Shown: positions 1-5,119 of the stretch, piece after piece
Numbering within the stretch: position 1 is the first letter of the stretch
Layout of the letters: the number at the start of each line of letters is the position of its first letter
Assembly (NCBI GenBank): GCA_021154945.1
Contig: JAJNQF010000349.1
Location: forward strand, 1-5,734
Length of the DNA stretch: 5,734 nt
Direction of reading: 5' to 3'
From: Sphingomonas sp.
GTDB lineage: Bacteria; Pseudomonadota; Alphaproteobacteria; Sphingomonadales; Sphingomonadaceae
Made by a program: the position numbers and the translations under genes
The notes under the pieces: model-generated
The model's database searches: none
The model's input: the letters and a program-made list of their open reading frames with translations, nothing else
What the model was told of the DNA's origin: nothing

Positions 1-1305
1 GAGGCGAACATGGACGAACTCGCGCGGCTGCTGTCCTCCGAACACGGCAAGGTGATCGCGGATTCGAAGGGCGATATCCAGCGCGGGCTCGAGGTGATCG
101 AGTTCTGCTGCGGCATCCCACACATCCTCAAAGGCGAATACACGCAGGGCGCGGGCCCGGGGATCGACGTCTATTCGATGCGCCAGCCATTAGGCATCGG
201 TGCGGGGATCACGCCGTTCAATTTCCCGGCGATGATCCCGCTGTGGATGTCGGGCGTCGCGATCGCCACGGGCAACGCGTTCATCCTCAAGCCGTCCGAA
301 CGTGATCCGTCGGTGCCGGTGCGGCTCGGCGAGTTGTTCGTCGAGGCGGGGCTGCCCGAGGGCATCTTCCAGGTCGTCCACGGCGACAAGGAGATGGTCG
401 ACGCGATCCTCGATCATCCGGCGATCTCGGCGGTGAGCTTCGTCGGGTCGTCCGACATCGCGCATTACGTGTACCGGCGCGGCGTCGAGGCGGGCAAGCG
501 GGTGCAGGCGATGGGTGGCGCGAAGAACCACGGCATCGTCATGCCCGACGCCGACCTCGACCAGGTCGTTGCCGACCTGTCGGGCGCGGCGTTCGGATCG
601 GCGGGCGAGCGCTGCATGGCGCTGCCGGTGGTGGTGCCGGTCGGCGAGAAGACCGCGATTGCGTTGCGCGAGAAACTGATTCCGGCGATCGCGGCTTTGC
701 GCGTGGGCGTGTCGACCGACAATGACGCGCATTACGGGCCGGTGGTGAACGCGGCGCATCGCACGCGGATCGAGAACTGGATCCAGACCGGCGTCGACGA
801 GGGCGCGGAACTGGTCGTCGATGGGCGCGGGTTTGCATTGCAGGGGCATGAGAAGGGCTTCTTCATCGGCCCGTCGCTGTTCGATCACGTCACCACGGAG
901 ATGTCGGCATACAAGGAGGAGATCTTCGGGCCGGTGCTCCAGATCGTCCGCGCCGCCGATTTCGAGGAGGCGGTGCGGCTGCCGAGCGAGCATCAATACG
1001 GCAACGGCGTCGCGATCTTCACGCGCAACGGGCACGCCGCGCGCGAATTCGCGGCGCGGGTCAATGTCGGCATGGTCGGCATCAACGTGCCGATTCCGGT
1101 GCCGGTGGCGTATCATACGTTCGGCGGGTGGAAGCGCTCGGCGTTCGGCGACACCAACCAGCACGGCATGGAGGGCGTGAAGTTCTGGACCAAGGTCAAG
1201 ACGATCACGCAGCGGTGGCCGGATGGGTCCGCACTGCCGGCGATGGCCGAGGATGGCGGTCCGGCGCGGAACAACGACGCGTTCGTCATTCCGACGATGG
1301 GGTGA
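1..1305 (+). CDS. mmsA: Methylmalonate-semialdehyde dehydrogenase (CoA-acylating), 5' partial
   Basis: This enzyme converts methylmalonate semialdehyde with NAD+ and CoA to propionyl-CoA and CO2, the last step of distal valine degradation. The frame is open from base 1, so the true start lies upstream. The window gives 434 residues against about 500 for the family, so roughly 65 N-terminal residues are missing; the ATG at base 10 is internal. Visible in order (window codons): ITPFNFPAMIPLW around 70-82, LKPSE near 96-100, the QAMGGAKNH segment at 169-177, the catalytic cysteine at codon 205 in GSAGERCMALPV, and KEEIFGPVLQI near 305-315. At 169-177 ordinary aldehyde dehydrogenases have ELGGK with a general-base Glu. 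That Glu is absent, as is normal for the CoA-dependent MmsA/IolA group. The C-terminus (GGWKRSAFGDTNQHG onward) is typical. IolA of inositol catabolism is the close alternative, but the neighbouring valine genes favour MmsA. Confidence 0.96.
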   Translation, partial: EANMDELARLLSSEHGKVIADSKGDIQRGLEVIEFCCGIPHILKGEYTQGAGPGIDVYSMRQPLGIGAGITPFNFPAMIPLWMSGVAIATGNAFILKPSERDPSVPVRLGELFVEAGLPEGIFQVVHGDKEMVDAILDHPAISAVSFVGSSDIAHYVYRRGVEAGKRVQAMGGAKNHGIVMPDADLDQVVADLSGAAFGSAGERCMALPVVVPVGEKTAIALREKLIPAIAALRVGVSTDNDAHYGPVVNAAHRTRIENWIQTGVDEGAELVVDGRGFALQGHEKGFFIGPSLFDHVTTEMSAYKEEIFGPVLQIVRAADFEEAVRLPSEHQYGNGVAIFTRNGHAAREFAARVNVGMVGINVPIPVPVAYHTFGGWKRSAFGDTNQHGMEGVKFWTKVKTITQRWPDGSALPAMAEDGGPARNNDAFVIPTMG

Positions 1306-1326
1306 GTGGGGTGGGCGCTCCCAATC

Positions 1327-1411
1327 CCGTCATCCTGACGAAAGTCAGGATCCAGGGCCACGAGCGTAAGGGCTCGTGGCTCTGGGTCCCGGGTCAAGCC
1401 CGGGATGACGG
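1327..1411. repeat. 85-base multi-hairpin palindromic repeat, copy 1
   Basis: A composite palindrome lies just after mmsA. Outer arms CCGTCATCC (1327-1335) and GGATGACGG (1403-1411) are exact reverse complements. Inside are three hairpins: CCTGAC/GTCAGG (1334-1349, loop GAAA), GCCACGAGC/GCTCGTGGC (1357-1380) and CCCGGG/CCCGGG (1388-1404, loop TCAAG). A short CCAG/CTGG pair (1352-1355 with 1382-1385) sits at the base of the middle hairpin. A second copy of equal length and orientation lies at 1728-1812; an ungapped hand alignment gives about 67 of 85 identical positions. No T-tract follows, so it is not a classical terminator, though it could slow polymerase or protect mRNA ends. Such GC-rich palindromes are common between genes in sphingomonads; copy number here is unknown. 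Confidence 0.9.
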
Positions 1412-1734
1412 CTGGGGGAGCGGATCGAAGCCCCAATCCTCTGCCAGATCGCGCCAAGCAGGGTTGCCGGCCTCGATCAATTCGATCTTGCACGGCGCCA
1501 GTTCTTCAATTGCTTCTCGCGTCCGATAGCGCCCTCCATCGTGTCGGCCATCTCGAACCAGACAAGCCGTTTGACGCCGTACATTCGGGTAAACCCGCCA
1601 AAGGATCCGGCACGATGCTGAACGATCCGCGCCATCAGATCGGACGTCACGCCGATATACAGCGTTCCGTTGCGCCAGCTTGCGAGGATGTAGACAGCCG
1701 GTTGCCGATCCACGTCATTTCCCCCAATCGTCAT
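1394..1734 (-). pseudogene. Small GIY-YIG nuclease-domain protein, frameshifted
   Basis: A single-domain GIY-YIG protein of the small UvrC-N-like (YhbQ/UPF0213-like) kind, on the opposite strand to the catabolic genes. Counting from the ATG at 1734, VYIL (14-17) and YIGVT (26-30) form the signature, followed by Arg36, His40 and the metal-binding glutamate in REKQLKNW (72-79). The frame stops at 1477 after RRARSN, giving 85 residues. Reading on in the neighbouring frame from about 1489 gives KIELIEAGNPAWRDLAEDWGF, the usual family C-terminus, up to a TGA at 1394-1396. The expected junction is RAWKIELIE, so about 1 or 4 bases are missing near 1487-1492. The restored product would have about 113 codons, its last residues encoded by the flanking repeat. 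A GTG at 1713 with a purine-rich site upstream is a better start than the ATG at 1734, which lies in the other repeat. The catalytic core is intact, so residual function of the 78-85 residue product is possible. A sequencing error is the alternative to true decay. Confidence 0.85.
1721..1726 (-). promoter_or_regulatory. Ribosome binding site supporting a GTG start of the GIY-YIG gene
   Basis: On the - strand the purine run TGGGGG, followed by AAATGAC, sits about seven bases before the GTG at 1713-1711. That start gives a protein beginning VDRQPAVYILASW, which puts the first beta strand of the domain close to the N-terminus as expected. The upstream ATG at 1734 falls inside the repeat arm and has no comparable site. 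Confidence 0.55.
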
Positions 1735-1812
1735 CTTGACACACGTCAGGACCCAGAGCCACGAACACCGGCGTCCGTGGCCCTGGGTGCCGGGTCAAGC
1801 CCGGCATGACGG
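1728..1812. repeat. 85-base multi-hairpin palindromic repeat, copy 2
   Basis: The second copy of the element at 1327-1411, in the same orientation, on the other side of the GIY-YIG gene. Outer arms are CGTCAT (1729-1734) and ATGACG (1806-1811). Internal hairpins are TGAC/GTCA (1737-1748), CCACG/CGTGG (1759-1780) with CCCAG/CTGGG at its base (1752-1756 with 1783-1787), and GCCGGG/CCCGGC (1789-1805, loop TCAAG). Several differences from copy 1 are paired: the right hairpin reads GCCGGG/CCCGGC here and CCCGGG/CCCGGG there, so pairing is kept though bases changed. It ends 13 bases before the dehydrogenase ATG, running straight into that gene's ribosome binding site. Confidence 0.88.
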
Positions 1813-1820
1813 AGATAGGA
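1811..1820 (+). promoter_or_regulatory. Ribosome binding site of the isobutyryl-CoA dehydrogenase
   Basis: GGAGATAGGA contains two Shine-Dalgarno-like cores (GGAG and AGGA), the nearer one five bases before the ATG at 1826. It decides the start: the longer frame beginning at a TTG at 1736 would translate the repeat and lacks its own site. The first bases of the site overlap the end of the palindromic repeat. Confidence 0.75.
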
Positions 1821-1825
1821 CCACG

Positions 1826-2983
1826 ATGAACCAGTTCACCTCCAACCAGTTCGACCTCACCGACGACCAGCGCGAGATCCAGGAGCTCGCTCGCCGCTTT
1901 ACCGCCGACCGGATCACGCCGCATGCGGCCGAGTGGGACGAGAAGCACATCTTTCCGCGCGACACGATCAAGGCGGCGGCCGAACTCGGCTTCGCGGCGA
2001 TCTATGTCAGCGAGGAGAGCGGCGGGATCGCGCTCGGGCGGCTCGAAGCAGCGCTGATCATGGAGGCGATGTCGTATGGATGCCCTTCGACGTCCGCGTT
2101 CATCAGCATCCATAATATGGCGGCGTGGATGATCGACCGGTTCGGGTCGGCGGCGGTGAAGGACAAGTATCTCCCCGATCTGGTGACGATGGACCGGCTG
2201 GCGAGCTATTGCCTGACCGAGCCGGGCTCGGGGTCGGATGCGGCGGCGTTGAAGACGCGAGCCGTGCGCGACGGCGACGACTGGATCGTGACGGGCTCGA
2301 AGCAGTTCATTTCGGGTGCCGGCGAGAACGAGGTGTACGTCACCATGGTCCGCACCGGTGAGGACGGGCCGAAGGGCATCTCGTGCCTGGTGATCGAGAA
2401 GGACATGCCGGGCGTGTCGTTCGGGGCGAACGAGAAGAAGCTCGGCTGGCATTCGCAGCCGACCCGGCAGGTGATCTTCGACGGCGTCCGCGTACCGGCG
2501 GCGAACATGGTCGGCGGGGAGGGCGAGGGCTTTCGGATCGCGATGATGGGGCTCGACGGCGGGCGGCTGAACATCGGCGCTTGCTCGCTCGGCGGCGCGC
2601 AGCGGTGTCTCGACGAGGCGATCGCGTATACGCGGGACCGCAAGCAGTTCGGCAAGCCAATCGCGGATTTCCAGAACACGCAGTTCATGTTGGCGGACAT
2701 GGCGACCGAATTGGAGGCGGCGCGCGCGCTGCTGTACATGGCGGCGGCGAAGGTGACGGCGAACGCGCCCGACAAGACCAAGTTCGCGGCGATGGCGAAG
2801 CGGCTGGCGACGGATACGGGGTCTTCGGTGGTGGATCGCGCGTTGCAGCTGCACGGCGGGTACGGGTATCTGCAGGACTACCCGATCGAACGCTTCTGGC
2901 GCGACCTGCGCGTGCATTCGATCCTCGAGGGGACGAACCAGGTCATGCGTATGATCGTCGGCCGCGAACTGACGCGGCAATGA
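1826..2983 (+). CDS. Isobutyryl-CoA dehydrogenase (acyl-CoA dehydrogenase family, ACAD8-like)
   Basis: An FAD-dependent acyl-CoA dehydrogenase of 385 residues, the usual length, expected to oxidise isobutyryl-CoA to methacrylyl-CoA and pass electrons to electron-transfer flavoprotein. The first family signature CLTEPGSGSD is at 129-138 and the second, QLHGGYGYLQDYPIERFWRD, at 341-360. The catalytic glutamate is probably Glu368 in SILEGTNQVMR. Several segments follow the mammalian isobutyryl-CoA dehydrogenase closely as I recall it: SKQFISGAGE (158-167), GPKGISC (181-187), KKLGWHSQPTR (204-214), RKQFGKP (272-278) and the ILEGTNQVMR end. This and the neighbours make isobutyryl-CoA the likely substrate; 2-methylbutyryl-CoA or broad short branched-chain use cannot be excluded. 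The gene follows a repeat with a good ribosome binding site, and 112 bases separate it from the hydrolase gene. Confidence 0.94.
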   Translation: MNQFTSNQFDLTDDQREIQELARRFTADRITPHAAEWDEKHIFPRDTIKAAAELGFAAIYVSEESGGIALGRLEAALIMEAMSYGCPSTSAFISIHNMAAWMIDRFGSAAVKDKYLPDLVTMDRLASYCLTEPGSGSDAAALKTRAVRDGDDWIVTGSKQFISGAGENEVYVTMVRTGEDGPKGISCLVIEKDMPGVSFGANEKKLGWHSQPTRQVIFDGVRVPAANMVGGEGEGFRIAMMGLDGGRLNIGACSLGGAQRCLDEAIAYTRDRKQFGKPIADFQNTQFMLADMATELEAARALLYMAAAKVTANAPDKTKFAAMAKRLATDTGSSVVDRALQLHGGYGYLQDYPIERFWRDLRVHSILEGTNQVMRMIVGRELTRQ

Positions 2984-3009
2984 GTCCGCGCAGCACTTTC
3001 ATCCCTCAT

Positions 3010-3072
3010 CTCTGCGTCCTCTGCGCCTCTGCGCGCAAAAATTTTTCGCGCGGAGGCGCAGAGAGCGCAGAG
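3010..3072. repeat. Long imperfect hairpin with A5T5 centre
   Basis: A near-perfect inverted repeat fills most of the 112-base gap between the dehydrogenase and hydrolase genes. The left arm (3010-3036) begins CTCTGCG and contains CTCTGCGCCTC. The right arm (3047-3072) contains GAGGCGCAGAG and ends CGCAGAG. The centre is AAAAATTTTT (3037-3046). By hand the arms pair over about 25 bases with a few mismatches and one bulge. It differs in composition and build from the other repeats here, with one long stem and CTCTGCG-like units repeated inside each arm. Similar CTCTGCG-type intergenic palindromes occur dispersed in many environmental bacteria, from memory. It may act as an mRNA stability or attenuation element. 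Confidence 0.88.
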
Positions 3073-3081
3073 ATTTTGCCC

Positions 3082-3098
3082 GAAAGGCTTGTGTCGTG
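3082..3098 (+). promoter_or_regulatory. Ribosome binding site and GTG start of the hydrolase gene
   Basis: GAAAGG (3082-3087) lies eight bases before the GTG at 3096. No in-frame ATG lies nearby upstream, and the family N-terminus (a short beta strand leading to GRIRLNRPKALHAL) fits a start here. A GTG at 3091 is out of frame. Confidence 0.7.
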
Positions 3099-4136
3099 AC
3101 CGACCTGATCGTTGAGCGTGAAGGGCCTGTCGGCCGTATTCGTTTGAACCGGCCCAAAGCGCTGCACGCGCTCAATCTCGGCATGTGCCAAGGCGTGCTC
3201 GAAGCGCTGGAAGCTTGGCGTGGCGATGCGGCGGTCGAGGCGATCGTGGTCGATCATGCCGAGGGGCGTGGGTTCTGTGCTGGCGGTGATATCCGGATGC
3301 TCGCCGCCTCGGGGGCGACCGACGGCGTTGAAGCGCGGGCGTTTTTTCATGCCGAGTATCGGATGAACCATCGGCTGTTCACCTATGCCAAGCCGATCGT
3401 CGCGTTCATGGACGGGATCACGATGGGCGGCGGCGTCGGGCTTGCCTTACCGTGCCGGTTTCGCGTCGCCACGGAGAATACGAAATTCGCGATGCCGGAG
3501 ACGGGGATCGGGTTGTTCCCGGATGTCGGCGGCGGCTGGTATCTGTCGCGGTTGCCGGGACGGATCGGGCAGTATCTCGCGCTGACCGGGCATCGGCTCG
3601 ATGGCGCGGAGTGTCTCGCGCTGGGGCTGGCGACGCATTTCCTGACTAGCGATACGCTTGATACCGCCAAGGCGCGGATCGCCGCGACGCCGCAGGAGAT
3701 TGCCGGCGTGCTGGACGCGTTGGCGACTGCGGCTCCCGAGGCGAAGATCCTCGCGCGCAAGGACGACATCGACCGGCTGTTCGCGTCGGACGTGCTGGAG
3801 GACATCTACGCCGCGCTCGACGCCGATGGTGGCGAGTGGGCGACGCAGACGCTCGAGACTCTCAAGACCAAGTCGCCGCAGACGATGAAGGTGTCGTTGC
3901 GGCTGCTCCACGAGGGTGTGGCGATGGCGAGTTTCGCGGACGAGATGAAGCAGGAATATGCGGTCGGCGCGCATGTCGTGCAGCGGCATGACTTCATCGA
4001 GGGCGTGCGCGCGGTGATCGTCGACAAGGACAACGCGCCGCGTTGGGATCCGGCGACGCCCGAGGATGTGACCGATCATGTGATCGACCAGATCTTCGCG
4101 CCGTTGCCCGAGCATGAGGCATGGACGCCGGGCTGA
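3096..4136 (+). CDS. 3-hydroxyisobutyryl-CoA hydrolase (crotonase superfamily)
   Basis: Hydrolyses 3-hydroxyisobutyryl-CoA to free 3-hydroxyisobutyrate, which commits carbon from methacrylyl-CoA to the next step. It has 346 residues, typical for bacterial HIBCH and clearly longer than a hydratase. The crotonase fold is seen in LNRPKALHALN (17-27) and the oxyanion-hole segments GRGFCAGGDIRML (57-69) and GITMGGGVGLAL (107-118). The hydrolase-specific segment AMPETGIGLFPDVGGGWYLSRL spans 132-153. Glu135 and Asp143 there match the glutamate and aspartate, eight residues apart, conserved in human HIBCH. The C-terminal HIBCH extension is present, with VDKDNAPRWDPATPEDV at 309-325. The gene starts with GTG and lies 77 bases before the hydratase gene. 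Two crotonase-fold genes side by side could suggest duplication, but the proteins belong to different subfamilies. Confidence 0.94.
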   Translation: MTDLIVEREGPVGRIRLNRPKALHALNLGMCQGVLEALEAWRGDAAVEAIVVDHAEGRGFCAGGDIRMLAASGATDGVEARAFFHAEYRMNHRLFTYAKPIVAFMDGITMGGGVGLALPCRFRVATENTKFAMPETGIGLFPDVGGGWYLSRLPGRIGQYLALTGHRLDGAECLALGLATHFLTSDTLDTAKARIAATPQEIAGVLDALATAAPEAKILARKDDIDRLFASDVLEDIYAALDADGGEWATQTLETLKTKSPQTMKVSLRLLHEGVAMASFADEMKQEYAVGAHVVQRHDFIEGVRAVIVDKDNAPRWDPATPEDVTDHVIDQIFAPLPEHEAWTPG

Positions 4137-4150
4137 TACGCCTAAATGTT

Positions 4151-4196
4151 CTCCCGCGAAGGCGGGAGCCCAGACTGGGTCCCCGCCTTCGCGGGG
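4151..4196. repeat. Three-hairpin palindromic element between hydrolase and hydratase
   Basis: A compact palindrome: hairpin CTCCCGC/GCGGGAG (4151-4168, loop GAAG), a small CCCAG-A-CTGGG pair (4169-4179), then hairpin CCCCGC/GCGGGG (4181-4196, loop CTTC). The outer hairpins are also reverse complements of each other over 14 bases (4153-4166 with 4182-4195), so one long stem is an alternative fold. The central CCCAG/CTGGG and following CTGGGTCCC (4175-4183) recur in the 85-base repeats near the start of the window. It fills most of the 77-base gap and ends four bases before the hydratase Shine-Dalgarno sequence. Confidence 0.9.
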
Positions 4197-4213
4197 ATAC
4201 AAGGAGTAAGTGA

Positions 4214-4987
4214 ATGACCTACGAAACGATCCTCGTCGAGCAGCGCGACGGCGTCACGCTCGTGACGCTGAACCGGCCTCAGGCGCTGAATGCGCTAAAC
4301 TCGCAGGTGCTGGCGGACCTGATCGCCGCGTTTGCCGCGTTCGATGCGGATGCATCGCAGGGCTGCGCGGTGCTGACCGGGTCGCCCAAGGCGTTCGCGG
4401 CGGGGGCGGACATCAAGGAGATGCAGTCGCAGGGGTTCGCGGACATGTATGCGAGCAACTTCTTCGCGGGCTGGGAGAATTTCACGCGGACGCGCAAACC
4501 GGTGATCGCGGCGGTGGCGGGCTATGCGCTCGGCGGCGGGTGCGAACTGGCGATGATGTGCGACTTCATCCTCGCCGCCGATACCGCGAAGTTCGGCCAG
4601 CCCGAGATCAAGCTCGCCGTATCGCCGGGCATGGGCGGATCGCAGCGCCTCACGCGCGCAGTCGGCAAAGCGAAGGCGATGGAGATGTGCCTGACCGGGC
4701 GGATGATGGACGCCGCCGAAGCCGAGCGCGCGGGGCTCGTGTCGCGGATCGTGGCCGCCGACGATCTGGTCGAGGAGGCGGTGAAGACCGCCGCGACGAT
4801 CGCGGCGATGGCGCCGCTGGCGGCGCTGGCGAACAAGGAAATGGTCAACGCCGCGTTCGAGACGGGGCTCGCGATGGGCGTGCAGTTCGAGCGGCGGCTG
4901 TTCCACGGGCTGTTCGGGACCGCGGACCAGAGCGAGGGGATGGCGGCGTTTGTGGAGAAGCGTCCCGGGAGCGGGACGGGGAAGTAA
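4214..4987 (+). CDS. Enoyl-CoA hydratase, probable methacrylyl-CoA hydratase
   Basis: A 257-residue crotonase, the standard length, expected to hydrate methacrylyl-CoA to 3-hydroxyisobutyryl-CoA and possibly other short enoyl-CoAs. Visible in order: TLNRPQALNALN (18-29), oxyanion-hole segment FAAGADIKEM (61-70), ALGGGCELAMMCD (105-117) and FGQPEIKLAVSPGMGGSQRLTR (127-148). Both catalytic glutamates of active hydratases are present, Glu111 and Glu131, which separates it from crotonases that lost hydratase activity. The ATG follows AAGGAG (4201-4206) by seven bases. The C-terminus keeps FVEKR but then ends PGSGTGK; those codons form a small GC-rich inverted repeat (4961-4978). It lies between the hydrolase and mmsB genes. 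Substrate assignment is from context; sequence alone would support only a short-chain enoyl-CoA hydratase. Confidence 0.93.
   Translation: MTYETILVEQRDGVTLVTLNRPQALNALNSQVLADLIAAFAAFDADASQGCAVLTGSPKAFAAGADIKEMQSQGFADMYASNFFAGWENFTRTRKPVIAAVAGYALGGGCELAMMCDFILAADTAKFGQPEIKLAVSPGMGGSQRLTRAVGKAKAMEMCLTGRMMDAAEAERAGLVSRIVAADDLVEEAVKTAATIAAMAPLAALANKEMVNAAFETGLAMGVQFERRLFHGLFGTADQSEGMAAFVEKRPGSGTGK
4961..4978. repeat. Small GC-rich hairpin in the last codons of the hydratase gene
   Basis: CGTCCCG (4961-4967) and CGGGACG (4972-4978) are perfect reverse complements around a four-base loop GGAG. It spans the last codons before the TAA at 4985-4987. No U-tract follows, so it is not a typical terminator. 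It may be chance in GC-rich coding sequence or a trace of repeat sequence reaching into the gene end. Confidence 0.6.
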
Positions 4988-4995
4988 GCCAATTT

Positions 4996-5098
4996 CCCCT
5001 CCCGCTTGCGGGAGGGGTCAGGGGGGGGGCGTGCCCGGATTGCCGACGATGTGATTGCGGCACTGCCCTCCCCCAACCCCTCCCGTGAACGGGAGGGG
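4996..5098. repeat. Paired-hairpin repeat with G-run between hydratase and mmsB
   Basis: Two near-identical hairpins bracket this gap. The left is CCCCTCCCG/CGGGAGGGG (4996-5017, loop CTTG) and the right CCCCTCCCG/CGGGAGGGG (5077-5098, loop TGAA). Between them are a run of nine G (5021-5029) and a C-rich tract CCCTCCCCC (5066-5074) that could pair with it, enclosing about 36 bases with no obvious reading frame. The layout therefore resembles the other multi-hairpin elements, with a different arm sequence. It fills most of the 132-base gap and ends nine bases before the mmsB Shine-Dalgarno. No U-tract follows either hairpin. Confidence 0.88.
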
Positions 5099-5119
5099 AG
5101 CAGAATTAGGAGAGAGAGC

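Noticed and set aside
190..1164. 324-codon open frame on the - strand opposite mmsA
   Set aside because: An antisense shadow with Arg/His-rich composition and no recognisable domain; mmsA is unambiguous.
1327..1411. Cloverleaf-like folding suggesting a tRNA
   Set aside because: There is no T-loop, anticodon arm or acceptor layout of tRNA, and the second copy varies in the loops; it is a palindromic repeat.
1736..1764. TTGACA (1736-1741) as a -35 promoter box
   Set aside because: It is part of the repeat's left hairpin and no -10-like AT-rich hexamer follows at 16-18 bases.
1736..1825. N-terminal extension of the dehydrogenase from a TTG at 1736
   Set aside because: These codons translate repeat copy 2; the ATG at 1826 has a good ribosome binding site and gives the family length.
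1715..2980. Long open frame of 421 codons on the - strand opposite the dehydrogenase gene
   Set aside because: It is Arg/His/Pro-rich low-complexity translation typical of the antisense of a GC-rich gene, while the + strand protein has all family motifs.
4210..5088. 292-codon + strand frame overlapping the hydratase gene
   Set aside because: An out-of-frame, Arg/Gly-rich shadow of the hydratase coding sequence without domain features.
4996..5098. Rho-independent terminator after the hydratase gene, or a CRISPR-like pair of repeats
   Set aside because: The stems are strong but no U-tract follows, and only two hairpin units with one interior segment are present.
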